Shown: piece after piece, positions 21,329-33,135 of the stretch
Position numbering within the stretch: position 1 is the first letter of the stretch
How the letters are laid out: each line of letters opens with the position of its first letter
Assembly (NCBI RefSeq): GCF_016808335.1
Contig: NC_053139.1
Location: forward strand, 35,857,954 to 35,921,953
Length of the DNA stretch: 64,000 bases
From: Panicum virgatum
Lineage: Eukaryota; Streptophyta; Magnoliopsida; Poales; Poaceae
Direction of reading: 5' to 3'
Translations under genes and position numbers: made by a program
The notes under the pieces: generated by a model
Seen by the model: the letters and a program-made list of their open reading frames with translations, nothing else
Database searches by the model: none
Told to the model about the DNA's origin: nothing

Positions 21329-23014
21329 ATACTAATCTATCAACTCGTGCTCCCACACGGGTTATTTAGAAATATCAAATAATTATCTATCTCACGCTCT
21401 TTTTAACCAATTAAATATTCTAAAACAGTATTGTAAAGACACATATTTATCATTATATAATTGTAATAAATGTGCTAGATTTAGTTACTAACAATTTTTT
21501 CTCACTTTGCATCATACCTCCATATATGTTTGACATGTATTTAATTGAACGTTTTGTTTGAGCTATGTGAACAACACGACAATTGGTATTTTTATCTCTT
21601 CTTTTATACATGAATATATGGTGACACACACATTATGGTTAGTATTTTTATATAAATAATAACATAAATAATATATTAATAATGATAAAAATATTAATTT
21701 AGAATTTTATATTGATGCGCTTTAAGATTATATTATAATAATATAATTTTGATTCAGATTTGGGGTTTATTTTAATTTTTTATTATGATATCTTTTGATA
21801 TTATTTTATAATGGAATAAGTGGGTAATTTACATGAAGATTAGGGAGTTACTTTAAATTATTTTTATAATGACGGAGGTGTGTAATTTAGATACATGTGT
21901 AGGGGGTTACTATAGTCTATTTTTATAATGGCAAATGTGGATAATTTATTAGAAAAAGATAATAGATCCAATGACTATTATGATTAGAGTTATCAAATTG
22001 ATGGCAAGATGTTTTTGATTTTTATGAGAATTTGTAGAATTTCTCTATTTTTAACTGTTTACCTAGGATCCTAGGTGGCATTACCTGGAGGCTTCAAAAA
22101 GAGCCTCCAATCAGTAATAGTAAGATAGGTAAGCATGCTCGTATGTTGCTACGGACAAATTTAGTATAATATTAGGTATAGTTATTATACGTTAATTTGT
22201 AGGAATCTATGTGATCAAATCGTGGACGAAGGGGGCTAGTCCGACTCGCATACAGGGTGGACTAAGGCTCTGTCAATGACATGAGACGGACCAAACCAAA
22301 ATTTAGGTGGAAACCTTACTCACTTTAGTAATATGTATATAGATATAGATATACAGTAGTAGCTGGAAGTTACAAATTAAAACTGAAAAGTAGTCAAAAG
22401 ATTGCCTAGAAAAAATGATACCGTCGCGTCCAACAATGGTGAGCGAGTTAACATTGCAATTGAATGAAAGCTAGACTGGAAGTTAATTTCAAGCAGCATC
22501 ACATAACGTGGTGGCTCTGACATGGAGCTGGTCTCTGAATTCTGGAGTAACAGCATGGTAACATGACTAGTAATAGTATAATCTGAGTGACGAGACGATG
22601 ACATGGTGCCGGGGAGTAGTCGGCTAGTTGATCGACACTGCCGATGGCGTCGGGAGCCGATCATCGTGTACCTAGCTACACGATGTCGCAATAGGGAGCG
22701 GCCCGGCCGGTCATCACGGGACAACCATCACATTTCGTGGCCCTTGTCGACAAGTCGACAACACAAGAAACAAAACAGGAGAGAGCATCGTAGCCTATAG
22801 AAAAACACCATGCCAGTAGTCCTCCTTGTTCGACGCACCATCACCACCGGAAGAACTCATCAATATCCAAATAACGAACAAAATACTGCTAGTGTGTGGT
22901 AAGTACATGTGTGTTATTGATTGATGGACCTTCATCAAAACTTAAATAAAGAGCATTTTTTTATTTCGTCTCTCTATCTCTTGTGTACTATACGCCACGG
23001 GGAAAACACCAGCC
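21329..23014. other. AT-rich intergenic DNA with a dispersed repeat
   Basis: No gene seen. About 22136-22350 (gtatgttgctacgg ... ctcactttag, then agatatagatata) recurs in diverged form at about 53485-53718. The part nearest 23015 is the likely promoter and 5' UTR of the WAT1-related gene; no core promoter motif is assigned. Confidence 0.6.
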
Positions 23015-23376
23015 ATGGAGATGGAGGGAGCCAAGCCAGCGGCGGCCATGGTGGCGCTGCAGCTGCTCTTCGCGGCGCTGCAGATCTTCATCAAGCTCGC
23101 GCTCGACGACGGCATGGACGTCCGCGTCCTCGTCGCCTACCGCTTCATGTTCGCTGCCGCTGTTCTCTGTCCCATCGCGTTCTTCGTCGAGAGGTATATT
23201 ATTATCTTCTGCACACGCTCTTCTCGAATTTCTCTGTGTGTTTCCCTCCCTCTGTGTTGGAGAATTTAGCTGCAACGTAGTTGTTACCGCGAGAGGGTCC
23301 AAAGGACTTTGTGGAATCAAACGTTATTTTTTTTTGGATTCTCAGTTATTAGCCGCTCGAAATAGTATGCTTCAAA

Positions 23377-23755
23377 CGTTGGTTTCAACCCCTGGGATAA
23401 ATTTGAATTATTGCGTAATATAAATACAACCTTTGTTTGACGTTGGTTTCATCCTTTGGGATGTTTTGAATTGATGCGTAATAAAAATAAATACAACCTT
23501 TGTTTGTTTCGAACTGCATCGTTACAAATATATATTGTGGGCTAAATATTATGTGGAGTCCATGTTTGATAGGATCGCGAAAACCCTCCAATAGCAAATA
23601 TTTAGAATTTTCTTTCTTTTTATTAAAAAATATCACACGTGTAGAGGTAGCAGTGACGTACAACCATATAAATTTGAAAAACACAAAGAAAGAGTGAACA
23701 AGCAAAAACCATATAAATTTGACAAACACAAAGAAAGAGTGAACTGGCAAAAGGT
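23377..23755. repeat. Local tandem duplications in WAT1 intron 1
   Basis: A unit of about 65 bp (cgttggtttcaNcc...aatacaacctttgttt) occurs twice at about 23377-23510. A second unit (ccatataaatttgaNaaacacaaagaaagagtgaac) occurs twice at about 23664-23745. Intronic and non-coding. Confidence 0.8.
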
Positions 23756-24000
23756 CCACGTTTTGTACTTTTGTCCTTTTTTTCCTCTGCGATTTTTTAG
23801 TTTTATATCATAAATAAAGTCTGATTTTCCCTTGATGTTTATATATGCTCACGTGTTACTACCACCTCCATATGTCTGACTTTTCTTGATTTTTTTGGAC
23901 TCGTCAAAACGTTTTTTTTTATGTTTCACGGTTCCACCAAGAAAAGGGGATTCAACTGGATATTTTTCCAAATTTGGTGTAGTTGTATAATTACAAAGAA

Positions 24001-24204
24001 AAGGGAATATATCATGTGCAAACCAACCTCTCCGTGTAAACTATGCAAACTTTAATATGGGCCATCGAATCAACATCCAAGGAGAGAGGCGCAGGGAGGT
24101 GGGATGAGGGATTTACAAAAGTGTAATTACCCAATTCAAGGTGGTCCAGATTGAAGTTTGCACAGTTTGCAGGAGAGGTTGGTTTGCACCTGATATATTC
24201 CCTT
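24001..24204. repeat. MITE with long terminal inverted repeats, in WAT1 intron 1
   Basis: The left arm (aagggaatatatcatgtgca, about 60 bp) and the reverse complement of the right arm (aagggaatatatcaggtgca...) match with few differences, around about 75 bp of internal sequence. Non-autonomous DNA element; superfamily not assigned because the target duplication is unclear. Confidence 0.8.
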
Positions 24205-24369
24205 ACTTAAAACATTTTCATGGGTGATCAAGATAGATGAGCAAGTTAAAAACTATCTGAACATGTGTTCCATCTGATGGAGGAGTCTGTGTCCTCTTTG
24301 TGGTGTTCACTTTGACTTCTCAGGGTCAAGAATCTGCATTACTTACTAGTTACTATGTGTATGAAAAAT

Positions 24370-25100
24370 ATATTTTTTAGAGTTTTATTAGGGCTTAGCC
24401 CCAGTCTCATTGCATAAAGCAACCGAAAAGGTTCAACTGATTCTAACGGAATTCAACAGGGACAACTCCATTACACACACCACATACCTCCCAGACAGAG
24501 ACAGCTACACCTATTACAGAACTTCATGCACACGCATTTGATCAGCTCCATCTCCGAACCTGATAGCCTCTCTTTGCTTGGTCAGCTTCAAGATCAGTGC
24601 TGATTTCTTGTTGCGTTAACTTCAGCTTCAGATTGGAAGTGATGAACCCTTCCACACCTTGGACTCTTTTACAAAGCATCTTATCTGGCTCTGTTTACTT
24701 TACTTCCAGATCTCTTATCATCTGATGATGCACATCTACAGTGCCCAAGTGGCAAAACATATTCCAGTTTCTCAACATTTGGATAATTTTCTTCAATAAG
24801 GTCACCATACTTATCCATATTCCATACACACCACTGTGACATCAGAAAATTTTCAGTTTCCATGTTCCCCACAGAGGTGCCATGTGCCAAAATCATGTTA
24901 GTTGCACCGAACTTTTTATTGCTAAGCTAACATTGAGCAACAGATCCAAGATCCGTCCTTGTATGCTTAACTACCTCGGATACATCAGAAGACTCCTTTT
25001 ATCTACTGCGCATTCAAAGCAGGTGATGGTCAGTTTCAGCCTCACAGAAAAAGAAACAACTAGCAAGGAAACTACAGTGTGGGTTAAACATCCCTAATTT
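24370..25100. other. Unrecognised transposon-like tract in WAT1 intron 1
   Basis: Begins with a T-rich stretch and a tattagggcttagccccagtctcattgcataaagc segment that resembles the reverse of a non-LTR retroelement 3' end. A 71-residue minus-strand ORF at 24681-24896 has no recognised domain. Probably a truncated retroelement or captured fragment; boundaries unknown. Confidence 0.35.
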
Positions 25101-26111
25101 CCTATTCCAATTCTTTCCTCAACATTGAACTTCAGTGATGCAAAAACAGTGCACTGTCGATTGAAACTGATAGTGCCTTCTACTAACTACTACAGTTCTC
25201 CAAGCTCTAGAAAAATGACATTTGGTAAGTGTTGTGCGGTTCTTGTAGGAAGAAACGTCCACCAGTGACCACGAGGGTGGTGCTACAATTATTCTTGTGC
25301 GGATTGTTCGGGTAAGTGCAGGTTACAAACAGAATCTTTTACCCTTTTTTCTTAACTTTCTTTTAGTTCAGGCTACAATTAGTAGAACACTAGAATTCGG
25401 TAGTGTTATTACTTTTGTCTGAATGAAGCTGGTTTGATAACGCTAATAAGTTCTGCAACAGGTAAGTTGTAGTTTCCCACTTTCCCTAGCCTATCTTCTC
25501 TTTGTTTTTTACTAATTATTTTATATATATACTTGCAGGTTTACTATAAACCATAACCTATACGTGCTTGCCATAAAGTTGACCTCAGCAACGTTTGTTA
25601 CAGCCATCATCAGTAACCTAACCCCTGCAGCCACATTCATTCTCGCAATCCTAGCAAGGTGCTTATGCATATTAATCTGCACCTCTTTTCTATCTTCATG
25701 TGAATATAATTGTTAACTTTCCTTTTCCAGACGTTTGTTAAGACACAGTTTTTCTGACCAAGCATTTTTAACACTGGTTTCCAAACTGAGCGAACAAATA
25801 GGTCTGAGACTTTGAAACTTTGGAAACCCACTGGACAAGCGAAACTCCTGGGAACCCTTGTAGGAATATTTGGTGCAATGTTGCTTACATTCTACAAGGG
25901 GCCAGAGATCACAATACTCAGGCGGCTGTCCCATCCCAGACTTGTCCACAGCACCAAAGATTACCACTCCCATCCACCATCAACCGGCCATCAAATCCTG
26001 GGCTCGTTTCTTGGAATTATCAGCTGTTTCAGCTGCGCAACATGGTTTGTCATCCAGGTGATGATGATCCGATGCCCTGTTTCCTTTCTGCATCACTACC
26101 GGAGACCACAT

Positions 26112-26486
26112 TGTTGCCGAGTGTCAACGGGTTTGCCGAGTGCAGTATCTCGCGCACTCGGCAAACAAGCAATATACCGTGTGTAATAAAAAAGACACTC
26201 AAGCAAAATAAAAACACTCGGCAAATATCCTATTTGCCGAGTGCACCACGTAAGGCACACGGCAAAACTGTATTTTGCCGAGTGTTAACCGCCGGGCACT
26301 CGGCAAAGATGGCACGTGTCCCCCATGTGACCCCTGCTGCGCTCGATGCCGTAATGGAGATTAGCTTTGCCATGAGCCTGCTGTGGAGCACTCGGCAAAT
26401 ACTGTGTTTGCCGAGTGTTAAATTTCTGACACTCGGCAAAGTATTCATTTGCCGAGCGTTATATAGCGGCACTCGACAAAGTATAA
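26112..26486. repeat. Left subterminal repeat array of the CACTA element
   Basis: Repeated tttgccgagtg and its complement cactcggcaaa, paired so that many can fold back. Several pairs enclose 10-30 bp of unrelated sequence. Confidence 0.9.
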
Positions 26487-27439
26487 AAAAAATTCTTCTT
26501 CTGCCCTCCAAACATTTTTGTCTGTACTTATAATACAATATGTACTACATATTGAAATTTGGTATTATTCTCAATAAGTTTGGTATATGTTGTTAATTTG
26601 CTTCCTTAAAATGATATTTTAGATAATTCAATTTGGAGCCGCAAGAGATTCGAAGAATGTAGTATAATGCATGAAAAAGTTATATTCATGTTGTTTAGTC
26701 CAATTTGAGACATTATCAAGTAATTGAAAGGAAAATTCGAACTTGTTAATCAAGAAACGAGTCAGAATGAGGTGTGCCCGAGTAGGTTTTAAATTCTAAA
26801 AAAATGAAAAGTGTTCAGAAATCCATAAAATTTGTCATGATATCATGATATTATACGGGGAGTCTGTGAAAAAAATTTGACAAGGTTTTGCAAAAGTTGT
26901 CAGGTATGTTACTTACGAAACGAAGCATCTCCGAATAAGTTTCATAGAAGTGAGAAGGATTCTTTGATCTTTTGAGTCATAAATTTTTTTATAGACAATA
27001 CTCATGATGGATTGTCTAATGTTAAATTTTGGTTTTTTTTGAATCCATTTGATAATTTTTTTTGCAACTACAATATTTAAATCCGTGTAAATTGATTTTG
27101 AACTAATAGTGCATGAAATAATGCAATTTTTTTTCGTTGAAGCCTGTTAATTTTTTTGTATACACAATATACAACATAAATTGGTTGATATTAAATTTTG
27201 ATTATTTTTTTGGATTCATTTCGTAATTTTTATTTTTTTTGGAAATATATAGAAGTAGTTCCTATATGAATTGAAAGTTAGCTAATAGTGATTGAAATAA
27301 TGGAAGATTTTTCGTTGTAGCATCAAGTAAGAATTGTTGGTTGAATTTGGTAATGAAATTTTGAATTATATTTAAATAAATTTGCGAAATCAAATTTTGA
27401 ATTGAAAGGAACTGAATTGTAATTGGAAAACAGAAAATA

Positions 27440-27535
27440 CTTTGATGAGTGCCCTGGTATAGCACTCGGCAAACACTTCCTATGTCGAGTGCCGGATCCT
27501 GGCACTCGGCAAAGACTGTGTTTGCCCGGCAAAGT
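27440..27535. repeat. Internal cluster of CACTA subterminal motifs
   Basis: gagtgccctggtatagcactcggcaaa, gtcgagtgccggatcctggc and a third pair, about 1 kb inside the left end. These belong normally at the element ends; their position marks a rearranged or composite element. Confidence 0.8.
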
Positions 27536-27539
27536 TCCC

Positions 27540-27990
27540 GCCTCCAGCACTTATCCGTTGGCACCGCACAGTCACACACTCACACCACCCACACACACGC
27601 ACACACGCCGTGCCGCCCCGCCGCCGCATCCGCACGCCTCGCCGCCGCACTGCTGCCATGCTGCCCCGTCTCCGCGCCCCGCCTGCTGCTGCCGCCTGCC
27701 AAGCGCCGCGCCGCCGCCGGGCCCCCTCCGCAGCCCCGCGCCGCAGGCCACGCCGCACCCCCGCGCCGCAAGAGCTGCCGGGCGCGCCGCGCCGGCCGGA
27801 GCTTCCTGCCGTGCGGGCCCCGCGCCGACGGCCACGCCGGAGCTTCCACGCCGCCGGACCCGCTGGTTCCACCGGTGGCCTCCCTCCGCTGCGCCGCTGC
27901 AGTGCCTCCTCGCCGGGGAGTCGCAGGTTCGCCTCCACCCCGACACCCCTACACCTTTTTTTTCTTTATTATCTGTTGATTAATGAGTGA
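27540..27990. other. GC-rich, unassigned segment within the CACTA element
   Basis: Very GC-rich (C-rich on the plus strand), with long overlapping ORFs in several frames on both strands. That is what base composition alone would give, and no domain is recognisable. It could be the element's 5' UTR or a captured gene fragment. Confidence 0.35.
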
Positions 27991-28879
27991 ATTGGGATAT
28001 AAAGTGTATCTAGTTAGTTTCAGGAAAAAAAGAAATTAGTTAAATTATATGAATGCAAGCAGTAGTAGCGATGCAGGGTTACGTTTGAGTTCACCTCAAA
28101 GTAACAAGCATTGTGTTTAGGTTCGTGCAAATACGTTGTCGAGGGAGGTTGATTCACCGTCCTCGACTCGTTCAGTGCATGATTTCTTTTCTTGACATTA
28201 TTTTGACACCACTTTTTCTTTTGTTGACAAGGGAGGTTGATTCACCGTCCTCGACTCGTTCACTTCTCCGCATGCCGTCGTCGAGAAGCACCGGCCGTCG
28301 AGCCCGTAGGTGAGCACGTGTAGAAGACTCTATTTTCGTATTCTGTTCGTAGTTAACGTAACCCGGTTAGGCGTCTCCCGTTCGAAACAGATACGGTTCG
28401 AAATATGCAGATCTTTACATATCTATGGCAGTATCTGTTTCGAATTGTCCACGTTATTTGGACAGCCCGAGGATGTGTAGATGGGGTTAGTTTTCATGGT
28501 CCGCTCCCATCCGAGATAGAGTCTTGGTACCATCTCCCCGTTGTTCTCCGAATACACAATCTCGTTTGCGAGACGTGTATCTCGAGAACAGCGGGGAGGT
28601 GCTGCCGAAATTCTGTCTTGGATAGGAGGGGATCATGGAAACTGACCGCATCTACGCATCCTCGGGTGGGATTAGGACATATCTTGACCTATTAGAATGT
28701 AGGGACAACGTATAGTTGCATTTAATTTTGTTAGTACTTGCTGCCATTATACTTGCTTCCATTGCAGTCATATATTCTCGAGGAGGTGTCAAACTTCACA
28801 ACTAAATACTATGGTGAGAAGCTTCCAAGCCTTCATAATCCACCCTCCTCGTTACAATGCTGGCAATAATGAATCGAGC

Positions 28880-30070
28880 CTTAGCATTTTCTGAGGGCAA
28901 CTTGGAAGTACAAGTGATGCGAGGTACAAGACTCTGAACTATGAAGAGTGGCGCCATATCATGTTTTATTTGTTGACCAACCTTTCCGAGGTGGAGCCAT
29001 ACGTAGGGTAAGTTCTCGTCTAACCTGATCACAAGTTTCCATTGTTTAGCCTCCCGCCGCATAGGGTGCATAATCCACCCCCTCATGTTTGATACAGGGA
29101 TTTTTTTCATCAATTCTGGCATCGCTCAAGTCCTCCTACCCCGAAGGAATCGGATACCCTTCTTAAAAATGGCGCGGGAAATTCACAGCCTGATTTCATT
29201 TCTTGGTTCAAACAGAAGGTAATCTCCATTGCAGAGCCTGCTTTCATTTCTTGGTTCGAATAATATGACGAACGATGGTACTTGCGCTTGCAGGGCCAGA
29301 CCGATTCATCTATGAGTGTTGAGTTGAGACAGGTTGCCGATGGGTTTGGCTATAGGGTCAAGTCATTTAACGGTTATGATGTGAATGGATACCGCTTCCA
29401 CACAATGGGGTACGAGCAGAGTCGGCCCAATCGAAGAACCACTAATACTGGAGTTTTTACGCCGGGCCAAGACGGGATAGACTATTATGGAAGATTATTA
29501 GAAATATATGAACTCCAGTTTCATGGTTCCGTATCACTGACTCCTGTCATATTCAAATGCCACTGGTTCAATCCTAAATTAACGAGGCATACACCCAAAG
29601 TTGGCCTAGTCAAAATTCGACAGGACTCAAAGTTACCAGGCGACGATGTCTACATTGTGGCTCAACAGGCCATACAAGTTTATTATCTCTCGTACCTGTG
29701 CCAAACCGACAAACGATTTAAGGGTTGGGATGTTGTGTACAAGATATCGCCACACGGCAAACTACATGTCCCAAGCAATAAAGACTACAACAATGACAGA
29801 GAGTTCTTCCAAGAAGAGGGGCTAGAAGGGAGTTTCGAGATAGACTTAACATACGTGATCAAAATGGAAGTAGACAATGAAAGGGTTGTCCACGAGGCAG
29901 AGGTCGGAGATGAGGTCGAAAATATTCATGACTTAGAATTACTTGAGCGACTGCGTTTAGGCAGAGACAGTGAAGACAACATTCCTCCTTTGGATACTGC
30001 TGGTTATGTGGATGATAGTGATGATGAGGATTATGATCCAGCGGCTCCCGATCATGACGACTATTTCTAA
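28880..30070 (+). pseudogene. TNP2-like CACTA transposase, C-terminal part (DUF4216-type)
   Basis: Three apparent exons. About 28899-29008 encodes YKTLNYEEWRHIMFYLLTN..SEVEPYV. About 29098-29218 encodes FHQFWHRSSPPTPKESDTLL and PDFISWFKQK. 29296-30070 encodes QTDSSMSVELRQVADGFGYRVKSFNGYDVNGYRF through to an acidic tail (DDSDDEDYDPAAPDHDD). The last exon has the DUF4216-type segment typical of plant TNP2 proteins (VIFKCHWFNPKLTR, GDDVYIVAQQAIQVYYL). Splice sites GT/AG are visible between the pieces. Upstream, catalytic transposase regions are missing and stop codons lie near 28890, so the protein is truncated. The frame from 29282 is open to TAA 30068-30070. Confidence 0.85.
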
Positions 30071-30349
30071 ATCATGTATGATCCGCATTATTTAATACTA
30101 TGTTAATTTGTACTAATATTCTGTTCATTTGCATCTTTTTCCAATTTTGCTTGTTTATTTTGTATTATTTTCTATGTATCATCTGCACTATTTATTACTA
30201 TGTTTATCTTTGCTGATTCGTTCACTCATCTTGATTGTAGGTCATTGAATCAAGATGCTAGGCGGTGGCAAGATATCTTTCCTGAGCTCCTTGTATCGGA
30301 GGAAAGGTTTAGAGCGTTCTGAGGGTCCAATGTAGCAGAGGCGTCTGGG

Positions 30350-30593
30350 AGCCGTGGTGGAGGAGGGAGAGGTACTGGAGGAGGGGGAGGGAGAAGGAGA
30401 GGTACTGGAGGAGGTGGGGGAGGAAGGGGGAGGAGGAGGGAGAGGACACCTCCTCCTGTACAGGCGGAGGAGGAGGAGGCGGAGCAAGAGGAGGAGGAGG
30501 AGGAGCAGGAGGACGAGGAGTAGGAGGACGAGGAGGAGGCGGAGCAGGAGGAGGAGGATGACGAAAAGGAGGGGGGTGAGGAGGAGGGGATAG
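30350..30593. repeat. GGAGGA-rich low-complexity tract
   Basis: Purine-rich simple sequence (gaggaggag...). The minus-strand Ser/Pro-rich ORF and plus-strand Arg/Glu-rich ORFs here are products of the repeat. It probably sits at the 5' edge of the second CACTA gene. Confidence 0.85.
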
Positions 30594-30782
30594 CAGGGGA
30601 ACCGCGGGTGTGGTTACGCGGACCGTCTACACTCCCGCCGCAGTCGATACCTCTAGAGAGAATGCCGATTATTCGACCCGCAGGGCCTCGGTAAGTAACT
30701 TCAGATGTTATCAATTCTTTTTCATTTGATATGTTCAAAATCACAATACAAACTAATACTTTATCTTGAACACTTTTGTAGG

Positions 30783-32463
30783 AACTGGGTGATTATGTCT
30801 GGAGGTGCCCACAACCGGAAGCCCAATGGCATCCTCGGTGCTCTGTGCAGGGAGCACTTTCCTGGACTCGTGGAGCATGCCGGGGTCAGGGAGCCGGCCT
30901 ACACGTGGGACCACTACATGGCCATCGCAGATACAGATGATCGGGAAGGGAGGAACTTCGGCACCAAGGCGAGACGGGTGGTCGGGGAATTGTGGGTAAG
31001 TAACCGTGGCACTACATTGGTCAATATATCAGATGCACTTTAAATTCTTGGAATACTTACTGCAAGTATCGGTCCTATATGCAGGATTTCTACAGGTGTG
31101 CTCCAGGTTACGAGGTCAGGGCAAATCAAGTGGCTAACAAAGCCTGCTACAAACTGGTGAAGGACATGCACTATGAGGCGCGCGTTCAGGCCAATGTCCG
31201 ATACATTGCCGATTACGAGAAAAGGTCGATCAAGAAAGGACCTGCAAGGGAAATCTATCTCAGGCCGGATCAATACGCGAAGGTAAATCAGGAACATCTC
31301 TACTCATTTTTTGTGAATTTGAGATTCCAATATGACATACACCTGATTACGTGTAGGTGATCCCGAACTGGTGCGCCGGAAAGGCTAAGTGCTGGGCTAT
31401 GATGGTCGATAAGTGGATGAGCGAGGAGTGGGCCCGGCAGCACGCCTTATGCCGGGAGCGCCGCTTGATGATGCCCGGTGCAGCGCACCATCAAGGCAGC
31501 CGTAGCCTTCCCGATTTTCAGGAGGTTTTGGTACATTTCTAACGCTAAATTCTGCATGCTTACTCATCATCTTATTTTTTCTTTGCAGTCGGCATGACGT
31601 GAAGGGCAGCCTTGCAATGAGTTCACGGCATACGTTATGGCTCACATGGGCAAGGCGACGTCCGACGTTGCCTTCGACCTGGCGGCTCCGCCCGAGGCCT
31701 ACAGCAACCCGAACATCCACACCCGCGTGACTCGGTACACGGAGATAGGAAAGACGCTCCATGGGGACACATGGGATCTGGCCACCGCACCCCTTTCTGG
31801 AGAAGCCATCATGAGGGCGGGAGGAGGGAAGAAGCACGGCCGGTACTGGCTCGGCGACAGCGTAGTCGACACGGCCAGTACGCCCACTCTCTCCCAGCTT
31901 CGGGCAAGGACCACTGACTCGACCCCGCCCATACTTCCACGGCCCGAGATTTCAGTGGCCAGCATGCATGCATTCCAGGTTATTTCTATTTCATTCGTCA
32001 GTTGTTTACGTACCTTTGTTTCACATTTTGACTTTGGGGTGAAATCTTGTAGGCCCGGCTTGACGAAGAGAAGAGACTGCGGCAGGAGTTGGAAGAGAGG
32101 TTGGAGCAGGAGCGGAAGCTGAGGGAGGAGCAGGACCAAAGGTACGCCGCCATGTTCGCCTACATGCAAGGTCTAGGTGCATTGGTAAACTATCAACCGC
32201 CGCCAACAAATGCCGTGGCCTCCGCCAACTGCACCGCCACCACAGTTGCTCGGCGCACCGATGGTATTTCCTAGTCCAGTCACCCCTGTGAGTATGAATG
32301 TATTTGCTTGCAACCGCCGCCTAAATTAAATATTGACTTGGAATATAATCTTGTATGTCATCCTTTTTGCAGAATCTATCAGGGGTGGCATCGAATGAGC
32401 CTCCAGATCAGCACTCCCCGGCGTCACAGTGGCCATGTTCAAGATCTGAGCAGAGATGATTAA
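30783..32463 (+). CDS. Ptta/En/Spm-type CACTA accessory transposase gene, several exons
   Basis: Conserved coding blocks with GT-AG borders: about 30783-30995 (ILGALCREHFPGLVEHAG, YTWDHYMAI, RRVVGELW); 31083-31283 (DFYRCAPGYE, YIADYEKRSIKKGPAREI); 31358-31527 (VIPNWCAGKAKCWAMMVDKW); about 31590-31978 (MAHMGKATSDV, THPRVTRY-like THTRVTRYTEIGKTLHG); 32053 onward (a coiled coil RLDEEKRLRQELEERLEQE). Plant proteins of this type are the second gene of CACTA elements and are thought to bind the subterminal repeats. The first coding exon may extend upstream into the GGA-rich tract. No obvious stop inside the blocks, so the protein may still be encodable; exact ends are uncertain. Confidence 0.75.
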
Positions 32464-32769
32464 GGTATCGTTCGGTTGTCATGCGTGCGCTGTACTATGG
32501 ACTATGATATTAGATTTGTGGTTGTTAGACTGCCAGATGTTGGACTTGTAGCTGTTGGAATAATGCTTGTACTATGGACTATGAATGCTTTGTGGACTAA
32601 ATTTGAACATTATGTGATAGTTGTGATATAAATGCGATGTTTGTGATGGAAGTCACATGAGAATGTGATATTAATTGCCTGGGATGTATATATATAATGT
32701 TATGTTTGATTTATGCAAGAGGGAGCTCATATATACGAGAAAACAAAGAAAAACAAAAAAAAATTTACC

Positions 32770-33135
32770 TTTGCCGAGTGCCAAGGTAAAAACACTCGGC
32801 AAAGACATAGGCTTTGCTGAGTGCCAGATCTTTGACACTCGGCAAAGCTTGGGCTTTTGCCGAGTGCCTGTGATCTGGCACTCGGCAAAGCGGCCGTCTT
32901 TGCCGAGTGCCTTCCGTTTGTCACTCGGCAAAGCTGGCGCAAAAAGTCAGTGGGCCGGCCGTTTCACTTTATGTTGCCGAGTGCGTGTTGGCACACGGCA
33001 AAGATTTGCCGAGTGCCCGAGAAAAGGCACTCGATCTGGCTTCGCCGTCAGATTGTTTGCCGTGTTACACTCGGCAAAATCTTCGCCGAGTGCATTACGG
33101 CCTTTGCCGAGTGTTCCTGACACTCGGCAAAGCGC
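32770..33135. repeat. Right subterminal repeat array of the CACTA element
   Basis: About a dozen tttgccgagtg / cactcggcaaa units in alternating orientation, ending 15 bp before the terminal inverted repeat. Confidence 0.9.

Noticed and set aside
27423..27990. Several long overlapping ORFs on both strands
   Set aside because: They follow from extreme GC content; the translations are Pro/Arg/Ala-rich with no domain.
30242..30744. Minus-strand Ser/Pro-rich ORFs
   Set aside because: They are antisense readings of a GGAGGA simple repeat.
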